From DRPG01 sp964655065 (lineage in GTDB: Bacteria > Myxococcota_A > UBA796 > GCA-2862545): a stretch of DNA of 64,000 nt. This document shows positions 25,512 through 33,710 of this stretch, piece after piece. The translations under genes were made by a program, and so were the position numbers. A model generated the notes under the pieces. It did no database searches. It saw only the letters and a program-made list of their open reading frames with translations, and was not told the DNA's origin. The DNA lies in the NCBI GenBank assembly GCA_964655065.1, contig CAZZLC010000035.1, forward strand, positions 1-64,000, written 5' to 3'. Position 1 is the stretch's first letter. The number at the start of each line of letters is the position of its first letter.

Positions 25512-26342
25512 GTGAAGCAGAAGACCGTGTTGGACCTTCGTCGCATGAAGGCCGACAATCAGAAGATCGTGATGATCACCGCCTACGACGCGACCATGGC
25601 GCGGCTCGTGGATGCAGCCGGCGTCGACGTGATCCTCGTAGGGGACTCGCTCGGCATGGTCGTGCAGGGCCACGACAGCACGCTGCCCGTGACCCTCGAC
25701 CACGTGGTCTACCACTGCGCCTGCGTGGCCCGCGGCACCGAGCGGGCGCATCTCGTGGGCGACATGCCGTTCCTCACCTACCAGGTCACCCCCGAGGACG
25801 CGCTGCGGGCCGCGGGACGGCTCGTGCAGGAGGGCGCGGTGCAGTCTGTCAAGCTCGAAGGGGGCCGCTCCGTAGCGCCCGCCATCGAGCGCATCGTCGC
25901 CGCGGGCATTCCGGTCGTCGGCCACGTCGGGCTCACGCCGCAGTCCGTCCACGCGATGGGGGGCTACCGGGTGCAGGGGCGCACCGAGGCTGCCCGCGAG
26001 CGGCTCCTCGACGATGCCCGGTCGGTCGAGGAGGCGGGCGCGTTCATGGTGGTCCTCGAGGGGATTCCCTCGGACGCCGCCCAGGAGATCACGAACAACC
26101 TGTCCATCCCGACCATCGGCATCGGAGCGGGCGTGCACTGCGACGGCCAGGTCCTGGTGAGCAACGATGTTCTCGGGATGGACCTCTCGTTCGAGCCCCG
26201 GTTCGTGAAGCGGTACGCCACCCTCGAGACAACCATCGTCGAGGCTGTCCAGGCCTACGCCACCGAGGTCCGGGACGCCTCGTTCCCCGACGCCGAGCAC
26301 AGCTTCGAGCCCAAGCCCGCCCGCATCGCCCGGCTGTACTGA
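25512..26342 (+). CDS. panB: 3-methyl-2-oxobutanoate hydroxymethyltransferase
   Basis: 276 residues, typical length, from a GTG with AGGGAG five bases upstream. Landmarks: KIVMITAYDATMARLVDAAG, DVILVGDSLGMVVQGHDSTLPV, GHVGLTPQSVHAMGGYRVQG, and IPTIGIGAG. It adds a hydroxymethyl group from 5,10-methylene-THF to 2-oxoisovalerate, the first step of pantothenate synthesis. Its stop overlaps panC (TGATG), so the two are translationally coupled. Confidence 0.97.
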   Translation: MKQKTVLDLRRMKADNQKIVMITAYDATMARLVDAAGVDVILVGDSLGMVVQGHDSTLPVTLDHVVYHCACVARGTERAHLVGDMPFLTYQVTPEDALRAAGRLVQEGAVQSVKLEGGRSVAPAIERIVAAGIPVVGHVGLTPQSVHAMGGYRVQGRTEAARERLLDDARSVEEAGAFMVVLEGIPSDAAQEITNNLSIPTIGIGAGVHCDGQVLVSNDVLGMDLSFEPRFVKRYATLETTIVEAVQAYATEVRDASFPDAEHSFEPKPARIARLY

Positions 26343-27178
26343 TGCAGACGCTCACCGAGCCTCTCGCGATGCAGGCCTGGGGCCGGTCACACCGGCAACC
26401 GGGCGCTCGCCTGGGTTTCGTGCCCACCATGGGGTTCCTGCACGCCGGACATCGCTCGTTGATGGACCGGCTGCGTCCCGAGGTGGACCAGCTCGTGGTG
26501 AGCATCTACGTCAACCCGCTGCAGTTCGGGCCCGACGAGGACCTCGATCGCTATCCGCGAGATCCCGACGGAGACCGCGCGCTCTGCGAGGACGCAGGCG
26601 TCGATGTCCTCTTCTTGCCGACGGATCTCTACCCGGACGGCTTCGCGACGTCGGTGAGCGTCCACGGTCTCACCGACGGACTGTGCGGGGCATCGCGACC
26701 CGGACACTTCGAGGGGGTCGCTACCGTCTGTGCCCGGCTGTTCGGCCTCGTCGGGTGCACGCACGCCGCGTTCGGCGAGAAGGACTACCAGCAGCTGGCC
26801 GTGATCCGGCGGATGGTCACCGATCTCGCGATTGGTGTCGACATCGTGGGCTGCCCCCTCGTACGCGACGAGCACGGGCTCGCGCTGTCGAGTCGCAACA
26901 AGTACCTGTCCGATGACGAGCGTGCGCGCGCACGGACCCTGTCCCGCGCGCTGTTCGCCATCCAGGACGCGGCCCGCGGCGAGCGAGAGGTGGTCCGACT
27001 GCGAGGGCCGGCGACCGAGCTGGTCGACGCGGACCGGCTCGAGTACCTGGAGATCGTCGATGCGGAGTCGCTCGAACCGCTGGACCGGCTCACCCCGGAG
27101 CGTCCCGCCCGCGCGCTCGTAGCGGCCCACTACGGCGGCACGCGGCTCATCGACAACGTCGCGGTGGAGGTGTCGTGA
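26342..27178 (+). CDS. panC: Pantothenate synthetase
   Basis: 278 residues. The nucleotidyltransferase-superfamily HIGH-like motif is GFLHAGHRSLM (residues about 32-42), with VSIYVNPLQFGPDEDLDRYPR, FGEKDYQQLAVIRRM and ALSSRNKYLS downstream. It joins pantoate and beta-alanine using ATP. It follows panB directly and ends in a GTGA overlap with a small membrane protein. panD and panE are not in the window. Confidence 0.97.
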   Translation: MQTLTEPLAMQAWGRSHRQPGARLGFVPTMGFLHAGHRSLMDRLRPEVDQLVVSIYVNPLQFGPDEDLDRYPRDPDGDRALCEDAGVDVLFLPTDLYPDGFATSVSVHGLTDGLCGASRPGHFEGVATVCARLFGLVGCTHAAFGEKDYQQLAVIRRMVTDLAIGVDIVGCPLVRDEHGLALSSRNKYLSDDERARARTLSRALFAIQDAARGEREVVRLRGPATELVDADRLEYLEIVDAESLEPLDRLTPERPARALVAAHYGGTRLIDNVAVEVS

Positions 27179-27525
27179 GCTGGGACATGGCGGTGCTGTT
27201 CACGGTGATGGGCGCGCTCGGCATCACGTCGCTGCTCGGGTCGTTGTCGCTCGCGCGTCGCTCCGACGCGTTCTTCTGGACCCTGAACGCCGTCAACGGG
27301 GGGATCGGCCTCGCGGTCATCGCGCTCGGCCTGCCCGGGTTCGAGCACCTCTCCCCGCTGGTCGGCCGACTCCTCGGCCTGGTGGTCGGCGGGCTCTTCC
27401 TCTTGCACGTGGTGCAGGCCTTCGACCGGCGCACCCGGTGGAAGCGGGAGGACCGCCTCGCCGAGATCGATGCAGAGCGCGCTCTGATGCAGGCCCGGCG
27501 CGAGGAGCGCGACGCGGAGGAGTGA
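27175..27525 (+). CDS. Small uncharacterised membrane protein
   Basis: 116 residues from a GTG overlapping the panC stop (GTGA). Three hydrophobic segments are visible at about residues 5-25, 35-52 and 60-80, then a charged helical cytoplasmic tail ending in E/R repeats. No family recognised. Coupling to panBC may reflect only operon economy. Its stop touches the convergent LeuA-like gene stop with no gap. Confidence 0.7.
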   Translation: MSWDMAVLFTVMGALGITSLLGSLSLARRSDAFFWTLNAVNGGIGLAVIALGLPGFEHLSPLVGRLLGLVVGGLFLLHVVQAFDRRTRWKREDRLAEIDAERALMQARREERDAEE

Positions 27526-28752
27526 TCAGCGCAGGTGCTGCTCGACGATGGCCACGACCTCATCGTTCGCGAGCAGCCGGTTCTCTCGCTTCGCCGCGTC
27601 GAACACGGCGTTGACGAGCGCCTCGTCGACAGGGTAGCCGCGCTGCCGCAGCCAGAAGCGCACGTTGGACAGTCCAGACTGGTGACCGATCTCGATCTCC
27701 TGGCGACGACCGAACCACGAGGCGGGCACCCCGCTGTAGATCCGATCCGCCAACCAGTCGTCGCCCTTCGACTGCGCCTTGATCACCGCCGCGGCGTGCA
27801 CTCCGGTCCCCGTGCGGAACGCGTCGCGACCGAACACCGGGTAGTTGACGGGGATCGGCATCTCGACGTGCTCACTCACGAGGTCGACGAGCTCGGCGAG
27901 CCTCCCCAGCTCGTCGTTGTCGACGCCCTCGAGCTTGAGGTTCACGAGCATGAGGTCGATGGGCGTGTTCCCGACGCGCTCCCCCACCCCGAGCACGGTG
28001 CCGTGCACCTGGTCACAGCCCGCATCGGCCGCCACCATACCGTTGACGAGCGCGAGCCCGCGGTCGTTGTGGCCGTGCCAGTCGAGCTTCACCTGGTCGC
28101 GGACGCCGAGGCCCCGAAGGTGGGCATCCACCCAGCCGACGAGGTTCCGGACCCCCGCCGGCGTCACGTGTCCGACCGTGTCGCAGAGCACGAGGCGAGT
28201 TGCCCCCTCCTCGACCGCGGCGTCGAACAGTCGCCGCAAGGTGGTGGGCGAGGACCGCACCGTGTCCTCGGTCACGAACGCCATGGGAAGGCCCGCCTCG
28301 ACGCCCATCCGAATCGCCTGGCGCGTGAGGTCCTCGAGCTTGTCCTCGTCCCACGACTCCGCGAGCATGCGGATCGGCGACGAACCGAGGAACGTCATGA
28401 CCTCGATGGGGACGTCCGTGCGCTGGCTGATCTCGATGATCGGCGCGATGTCGTTGGGATGGGTGCGTGCGGCGCAGCCGACCCGGATGGGCAGCCCGTC
28501 GTCGCGCACCACCTCCACGAGCCGCTGCGAGTCCTCGACCGCGCGGGGACCTGCGCCAGGCAGGCCCACGTCGACGCTCTCGACGCCCACCGCGGCGAGC
28601 AGACGGACGACCTGCTCCTTGACCTCGATGCTGGGATCCGTCACCGACGGGCACTGAATGCCGTCCCGTAGCGTCTCGTCGTGGAGCTCGACCTTGGTGG
28701 CCGAGAACAGGGCGGGCCCCGAGACGTTCCAGTCGTAGATCATGTCGTCCAT
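27526..28752 (-). CDS. LeuA-like 2-isopropylmalate/homocitrate synthase family protein (DRE-TIM)
   Basis: 408 residues from the ATG at 28752 with GGGAG upstream. The DRE-TIM lyase/synthase family shows: KVELHDETLRDGIQ near residue 20, GLPGAGPRAVED, GCAARTHPNDI, LCDTVGHVTPAGV, WHGHNDRGLALVN with the metal-binding H-x-H, and GNTPID. A C-terminal NYPVFGRDAFRTGTGVHAAA region is typical of this group, for which databases often use 2-isopropylmalate synthase. The substrate (2-oxoisovalerate, 2-oxoglutarate or another 2-oxo acid plus an acyl-CoA) cannot be decided by eye. It ends a likely operon with a thiolase and a LeuB-like dehydrogenase. Confidence 0.87.
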   Translation of the reverse strand: MDDMIYDWNVSGPALFSATKVELHDETLRDGIQCPSVTDPSIEVKEQVVRLLAAVGVESVDVGLPGAGPRAVEDSQRLVEVVRDDGLPIRVGCAARTHPNDIAPIIEISQRTDVPIEVMTFLGSSPIRMLAESWDEDKLEDLTRQAIRMGVEAGLPMAFVTEDTVRSSPTTLRRLFDAAVEEGATRLVLCDTVGHVTPAGVRNLVGWVDAHLRGLGVRDQVKLDWHGHNDRGLALVNGMVAADAGCDQVHGTVLGVGERVGNTPIDLMLVNLKLEGVDNDELGRLAELVDLVSEHVEMPIPVNYPVFGRDAFRTGTGVHAAAVIKAQSKGDDWLADRIYSGVPASWFGRRQEIEIGHQSGLSNVRFWLRQRGYPVDEALVNAVFDAAKRENRLLANDEVVAIVEQHLR

Positions 28753-28766
28753 CTGCTCTCCCGTGG

Positions 28767-29963
28767 CTAGACCGCCTCGACGATGACCGCGATGCCCTGG
28801 CCGCCGCCGATGCACGCCGACCCGAGCCCGTAGCGCTCCCCGCGCCGCCGCAGCTCGTGGATCAGCGTCGCGGTGATCCGCGCCCCCGAGGCCCCGAGCG
28901 GGTGCGACTGCGCGATGGCCCCGCCGTTGACGTTGGTGATCGATCGGTCGAGGCCGAGCTCCTTCTCGACCGCGATGTACTGCGGCGCAAAGGCCTCGTT
29001 GACCTCGACGAGGGCCATGTCGTCGAGCGACAGCCCGGTCATCTCGAAGGCCCGACGCGCCGCCGGCACGGGGCCAATGCCCATGATGGTCGGGTCACAG
29101 CCCGACACGCCCCAGCCCACCAGACGGGCGAGCGGGGTGAGGCCCTTGCTCTCGGCCCAGGCGCCGTCGGCCACGATGAGCGTCGCCGCCCCGTCTCCGA
29201 TGCCGCTCGCCGTGCCCGCGGTCACCGTGCCGTTCTCCTTGAAGACCGGCTTCAGCTTGGCCATCCCCTCGAGGGTGGCGGCCCGCGGGTGCTCGTCGAC
29301 CTCGAAGGTGACCACGCCCTTGCGGGTCTTGATGTCGATCGGCGCGATCTCGTCGGCGAACTTGCCCGCCTCGTTCGCCGCGGCCCACCGCTCCTGGGAG
29401 AGCAGGCCGTACGCGTCGGCCTCCTCACGCGAGACTCCGTACTTCTCGGCCAGGTTCTCGGCCGTGATGGCCATCGGCATGCCGGTGTTGGTGTCGGTGA
29501 GGCACTCCCAGAGGAGGTCCTGCATCTTGGGCGGCTTGCCGAAGCGCGCCCCGTGACGCAGGCCGTGAACGACGTGGGGCGCCATGCTCATGTTCTCGGT
29601 GCCCCCGCAGAGCACCGCCTTGGCCTGACCGGTGAGGATCTGCTCGGCCCCGGTGATCACCGCCTGGAAGCCCGAGCCGCAGAGCCGGTTGACGGTCAAG
29701 GCGGGGACGTGCTGCGGCACCTCGGCGTGCAAGCCGACGTGGCGGGCGAGGTAGATGGCGTCGTTCGCCGTCTGGAGCACGTTTCCGTAGACCACGTGGT
29801 CGATGTCGTCGGGCGACACGCCCGACTTCTGCAGCGCCGCCCGCGCCGTGTGGGTGGCGAGCTCGGTGGCGGTCAGCTTCTCGAGCGAGCCGCCCATGGT
29901 GCCGAAGGCGGTGCGAACGCCAGCGAGGATGACGAGCTCGCGCGTGGCGACGTTGAGGGCCAT
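28767..29963 (-). CDS. Acetyl-CoA C-acetyltransferase (thiolase)
   Basis: 398 residues with AAGGAG eight bases before the ATG. Thiolase landmarks: nucleophile Cys95 in VNRLCGSGFQ, His354 in GGAIAQSHPLGASG, and Cys384 in CIGGGQG. The His segment reads QSHPLG instead of the common LGHPLG. It likely condenses two acetyl-CoA into acetoacetyl-CoA, the entry to the mevalonate pathway encoded 1-10 kb upstream, though a degradative role with the LeuA/LeuB-like pair is also possible. Neighbours lie 15 and 33 bases away, so it is in an operon. Confidence 0.94.
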   Translation of the reverse strand: MALNVATRELVILAGVRTAFGTMGGSLEKLTATELATHTARAALQKSGVSPDDIDHVVYGNVLQTANDAIYLARHVGLHAEVPQHVPALTVNRLCGSGFQAVITGAEQILTGQAKAVLCGGTENMSMAPHVVHGLRHGARFGKPPKMQDLLWECLTDTNTGMPMAITAENLAEKYGVSREEADAYGLLSQERWAAANEAGKFADEIAPIDIKTRKGVVTFEVDEHPRAATLEGMAKLKPVFKENGTVTAGTASGIGDGAATLIVADGAWAESKGLTPLARLVGWGVSGCDPTIMGIGPVPAARRAFEMTGLSLDDMALVEVNEAFAPQYIAVEKELGLDRSITNVNGGAIAQSHPLGASGARITATLIHELRRRGERYGLGSACIGGGQGIAVIVEAV

Positions 29964-29996
29964 GAAGGATTCTCCTTTCTGGTGAATGGATGCGTT

Positions 29997-31103
29997 CTAA
30001 CGTCGGGTACGGCGCGTCTTGGTGGCCCGCTTCCGCTCGGGCTTCTTCTTTCCCCAGGACAGGCGGCGAAGCAGCGCATCGGTCACCTCGGACGTCGAGA
30101 GGGTGCCGCCGATCTCCTTCGTGACCTCGTCGTGCTCGAGGCAGCCCTGCACGGCTTCCTGAATGGCCTGCTCGAGTGCCGGGTAGCCGAGGTGGGACAG
30201 CAGCATGCCCACCGACAGGAACGTCGCGATCGGATTCGCGACGCCCTGCCCGGCGATGTCGGGCGCGCTGCCGTGGACCGGCTCGAACAACGACACCCGC
30301 CCCGGGTGCACGTTGCCCGACGCGGCGAGTCCGATGCCGCCCTGCAGCTGCGCTCCGAGATCGGTCACGATGTCGCCGAACAGGTTGTTGGTCACGACGA
30401 CGTCGAAGCGCTCGGGCGCACGGATCATCTCCATGCAGAGCACGTCGACGTAGAGGTGAAAGGCCTCGATGTCGGGCCACTCGGCGGCGACCTCGCGGAA
30501 CGCCCGCTGCCACAGGTCGTGCCCGTGACGCATCGCGTTCGACTTGTCCGACATGCACACCGACTTCGCGCCCGTGCGCTCGGCATACTCGAACGCGGCC
30601 CGGATGATGCGCTCGACCCCCTTGCGGGTGTTGATCTCGGCCTCGATGGCGACCTCGTCGGGGGTGCCGCGCTTGAACTGTCCGCCGACGCCGGTGTAGA
30701 GCCCCTCGGTGTTCTCGCGAAACACCACGAAGTCGAGCTCGGCCGTGCCCTTGCCGACCAGCGGCGACCGGCGCTCGTCGAGCAGGCGAATGGGGCGGAA
30801 GTTCACGTACAGGTCGAGCTCGAACCGACACCCGAGCAGGATGTCCTTCGCGTGGACGTTGGAAGGCACCCGGGGGTCGCCGAGCGCGCCGAGCAAGATC
30901 GCGTCGACGTCGTCGCGGAAGTGCTGCATCGTCTCGGGAGGCATCGTGGTGCCATCGCGCAGGTAGCGCTCGGCGCCGAGGTCGAGCTCCTCGATCTCGA
31001 GCTCGATCGCCTCGTGAACCGCGGCAGCGCGGAGGAGGCGCAGTCCCTCTGCGATCACCTCGGGACCGATCCCGTCTCCCCCGATCACCGCGACCCGCGC
31101 CAT
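29997..31103 (-). CDS. Isocitrate/isopropylmalate dehydrogenase family protein (LeuB-like)
   Basis: 368 residues from the ATG at 31103 with GGAGG upstream. Family features: VAVIGGDGIGPEVIAEG at the start, FRENTEGLYTGVGG, KSNAMRHG, VTNNLFGDIVTDLG with the metal-binding aspartates, and EPVHGSAPDIAGQGVANP. The basic tail (KKKPERKRATKTRRTRR) is unusual. The members include 3-isopropylmalate, homoisocitrate, tartrate and D-malate dehydrogenases, and the FRENTEGLY motif resembles the last groups, but I cannot assign one. Neighbours are a thiolase and a LeuA-like synthase. Confidence 0.88.
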   Translation of the reverse strand: MARVAVIGGDGIGPEVIAEGLRLLRAAAVHEAIELEIEELDLGAERYLRDGTTMPPETMQHFRDDVDAILLGALGDPRVPSNVHAKDILLGCRFELDLYVNFRPIRLLDERRSPLVGKGTAELDFVVFRENTEGLYTGVGGQFKRGTPDEVAIEAEINTRKGVERIIRAAFEYAERTGAKSVCMSDKSNAMRHGHDLWQRAFREVAAEWPDIEAFHLYVDVLCMEMIRAPERFDVVVTNNLFGDIVTDLGAQLQGGIGLAASGNVHPGRVSLFEPVHGSAPDIAGQGVANPIATFLSVGMLLSHLGYPALEQAIQEAVQGCLEHDEVTKEIGGTLSTSEVTDALLRRLSWGKKKPERKRATKTRRTRR

Positions 31104-31149
31104 CTGTCTGCCTCCGACCCGGCTCGATCGACGAGCTGGGCCGCCCATT

Positions 31150-32223
31150 CTACCGCATCCCGAGACCCCGATCGCGAAGCGGAGCATCGGTGGGCACCCA
31201 GCGGGCGAGATTGGGACCAATCACGAGCGGCTGACGGGCGAGGTCGGCCGGGGTGCGGCTCCCGGTGAGCAGGCAAGCGATGCGCACCTCGTCGACGATC
31301 TCCTCGGCCGCGGCGCGGAGCCCGTCGATCCCCCCTTCGTTGTAGGCCATGAGGAACGGTCGGGCGAGGCCGCCGACGGTGGCCCCGAGCGACACCGCTC
31401 GGGCCACGTCGAGCCCGTGCTTGACGCCCCCGGTAGCCACGATGTTCAGTCCGAGACCCGAGAGCTGCGCGACGCTCGCGGCGGTGGGCACGCCCCAGTC
31501 CCAGAACAGCTCGCCGAGACGACGGGTCTTCGCCCGCGCCCGCAGCGTCTCCACCCCGACCCACGAGGTGCCGCCGGCTCCCGACACGTCGACGTTCTTC
31601 ACGCCGAGGTCGACCAGCCGCTTCGCGGTGCGCCGGGACAGCCCGCACCCGGTCTCCTTCACCACCACCGGCACCGGGAGCTCCTCGACGTAGCGAGCGA
31701 TGGTGGGCAGGCCGTCGGTGAAGTCGTCGTCGCCCTCGGGCTGCACGACCTCCATCGCCGGGTTGAGGTGGATGCACAGCGCGTCGCAGCCCACGCGCTC
31801 GAGCATGGCGGCGACCTTGGCGGGCTCGGTGCCACGGGCCTGGACGAGCCCGAGGTTGCCGAGCACGAGCGCGGTTGGCGCGACTTCGCGCACCTCGTAG
31901 CCGGTCACGATGTCGTTCTCGAGCAAGGGCCGCATCGAGCCGAACCCGAAGCCCAGGCCGAGCTCGTCGGCGACCTGCGCGAGCGCGCGATTCACCGCCT
32001 CGGCCCGGTCGGTGCCCCCGGTCATCGCCGCGATCATCACCGGGGCGGAGAGCGTCTTGCCGAGGAACGAGGTCGAGAGGTCGACGTCGGCGACCGCCAT
32101 CTCGGGCAGTGCCTCGTGGACGAACGAGACCTCCTCGAACAGGGTCGTCTTGCCCTGGAAGGCGACGTCGTCGGTGGCGCACAGGTCGAGGTGCTCGGCC
32201 TTGCGCTGGGAAATGTCGGTCAC
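31150..32223 (-). CDS. fni: Isopentenyl-diphosphate delta-isomerase, type 2 (FMN-dependent)
   Basis: 357 residues from a GTG with GGAGG four bases upstream. Type 2 signature blocks: RKAEHLDLC near the start, APVMIAAMTGGTDRA, GLGFGFGSMRPLLE, LCIHLNPAMEVVQPEGD, VVKETGCGLSR, DVSGAGGTSWVGVE and VATGGVKHGLD. FMN- and NADPH-dependent, it interconverts IPP and DMAPP. It is the final step of the mevalonate route encoded in the same strand run. Confidence 0.95.
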   Translation of the reverse strand: MTDISQRKAEHLDLCATDDVAFQGKTTLFEEVSFVHEALPEMAVADVDLSTSFLGKTLSAPVMIAAMTGGTDRAEAVNRALAQVADELGLGFGFGSMRPLLENDIVTGYEVREVAPTALVLGNLGLVQARGTEPAKVAAMLERVGCDALCIHLNPAMEVVQPEGDDDFTDGLPTIARYVEELPVPVVVKETGCGLSRRTAKRLVDLGVKNVDVSGAGGTSWVGVETLRARAKTRRLGELFWDWGVPTAASVAQLSGLGLNIVATGGVKHGLDVARAVSLGATVGGLARPFLMAYNEGGIDGLRAAAEEIVDEVRIACLLTGSRTPADLARQPLVIGPNLARWVPTDAPLRDRGLGMR

Positions 32224-32278
32224 GGTGCCTCCGTCGAGGAGCGCCGTATCGATCTGGTGGGACCTCCGACCTGACCGT

Positions 32279-32518
32279 TCAGGACGCTCCGACGGCCCCC
32301 CGCGCCTCGAGGGCGTCGTGCAGGTCGCCGAGCGTCTGGAAGGTCACGGCCTCGTCCATGGTGAAGTCGACCCCGAACGTCGACTCGACGTCCGCGATGA
32401 TGGCCCAGTGCTTGAGGCTGTCCCAGCCATCGACGGTCTCGCCGTTGCTGTTGCGGTGAAGGATGGTGGGGTCGACGCCGAGCACGGTCGCCACGATGTC
32501 CACGAGCTTGGGGTTCAC
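32279..32518 (-). CDS. Acyl carrier protein
   Basis: 79 residues from a GTG with AGGAG upstream. The 4'-phosphopantetheine attachment site is the serine in GWDSLKHWAII (about residue 33), with the typical following acidic helix (ESTFGVDFTMDEAV). It is not the housekeeping fatty-acid ACP: the D-G-W-D-S-L-K pattern is more like ACPs of specialised pathways. It is 13 bases from a DUF2920-type hydrolase and immediately downstream of FkbH, which loads a glyceryl unit on such carriers. Confidence 0.9.
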   Translation of the reverse strand: MNPKLVDIVATVLGVDPTILHRNSNGETVDGWDSLKHWAIIADVESTFGVDFTMDEAVTFQTLGDLHDALEARGAVGAS

Positions 32519-32531
32519 GGAGTACTCCTGA

Positions 32532-33710
32532 TCAGCGTTGCACGAGGCGCGGCGGCCCCGAGAGGTTGAGCGTCCAGTCCGAGGAGATCGGCACCCGCGA
32601 CCCCCGCAGGAAGTCGTCGCCGGTGGGCCGGGTGCGTCGCTCGAGGTCGGCCCCCCCGAACCGTCGGATGAGGTGGTAGAACTCGGCCCCGAGCCCGTGG
32701 CCGGTGTGCCGGATGGTCGTCCCGTCGACGTCGGCCGCGGTCACGACATGAAACGCCAATTCGGCCCCTGTGTTTCGGAGACACTCGAGCTGGTGGCGCT
32801 TCTCGGCGAGCGGCGCGAGGTCGTCGCCCTCTCCCGCCACCAGGGTGATCCGGGGCGGCACCCCTTCGAAGGCGATCGGTGCGGCGAGGGAGTCCCGGAC
32901 GGTGCGCGAGGCAGGAGAGAGGAACCACGGCGCCGCGGGGTCGTCGACCTGGTAGACGCTGGCGTTGACGAGCGCGACCCTGGTGTTCGCGGAGTCCGCC
33001 GTCGCCTTGCGGGCGCGTCCCTTCACGAGGTAGCGGTCGCCCAGGCTGGCCTTGCCGCAGAGATCGAGCACCGACGCGAACGTGTGCGGAGCGAACCGGT
33101 TGGCCTGCTGCGCCAGGTACGCGCCGAGACTGCTGCCCACGAGGTGGATCCGACCACGGTTGAGCCCCGGGATGCGCTCCAGCGTGGCGTGGACGGCGGT
33201 GAGCAGGTCGACGGCCTGCACAAAGCCATAGTCGAGGTAGTCCGACTCGGACTGGTCGGGGAACCCCTCGGTCAGCGTCACCACGTCCGACAGGTCGGAG
33301 CCCGCGAGCAACCGGAGCATGCGCTCGGGTTGCCGGCCCCCGGGCTCCCGACAGCGCGCGGCCTCCTCCGCTCCGTGGCGGTCGTGCACCCGGTCGATCA
33401 GCGCGTCCACATCGGCACGCCACTGGGTCGTGCGCGTGCGCTTCGTACGGGTTCCCAGGTAGTCGACCCCGATCACCACGAGGTTGTAGAGGTCCGCGAG
33501 CCGACGCCGGAGCTTGACGAAGAACAGGACCTCGGGCGGAGTGGCGAACCCCAGCGTGACGAGCAGCAGCCCGGTCCGCGCGTCGAGCCCCGCCGCTGGC
33601 GTCGCGCCGTGCACGGTCAGCGGGTCGCGCAGGACGCCGTACTCCGTGGGATGGGCGGGAACCTGGATCCGGAAGTCCCTCGCGACCGGCTCGCGCACCG
33701 CTCCCATCAT
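32532..33710 (-). CDS. Alpha/beta-hydrolase-like protein resembling DUF2920
   Basis: 392 residues, starting at an ATG that overlaps the FkbH stop (ATGA). A hydrolase-type core is suggested by GLLLVTLGFATPP, the elbow GSSLGAYLA (Gly-x-Ser-x-Gly, about residue 205), FAPHTFASVLDLCGKAS and a late TGHGLGAEF that could carry the catalytic histidine. This order resembles DUF2920 proteins, known chiefly from Campylobacter flagellin-modification loci next to acyl carrier proteins. I propose it processes an acyl chain held by the neighbouring ACP; this is an inference. It is the middle gene of an FkbH-hydrolase-ACP cassette. Confidence 0.68.
   Translation of the reverse strand: MMGAVREPVARDFRIQVPAHPTEYGVLRDPLTVHGATPAAGLDARTGLLLVTLGFATPPEVLFFVKLRRRLADLYNLVVIGVDYLGTRTKRTRTTQWRADVDALIDRVHDRHGAEEAARCREPGGRQPERMLRLLAGSDLSDVVTLTEGFPDQSESDYLDYGFVQAVDLLTAVHATLERIPGLNRGRIHLVGSSLGAYLAQQANRFAPHTFASVLDLCGKASLGDRYLVKGRARKATADSANTRVALVNASVYQVDDPAAPWFLSPASRTVRDSLAAPIAFEGVPPRITLVAGEGDDLAPLAEKRHQLECLRNTGAELAFHVVTAADVDGTTIRHTGHGLGAEFYHLIRRFGGADLERRTRPTGDDFLRGSRVPISSDWTLNLSGPPRLVQR

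Noticed and set aside
28857..31268. 803-codon plus-strand open frame through the thiolase and LeuB-like genes
   Set aside because: Antisense shadow of conserved minus-strand genes; no motif in its product.
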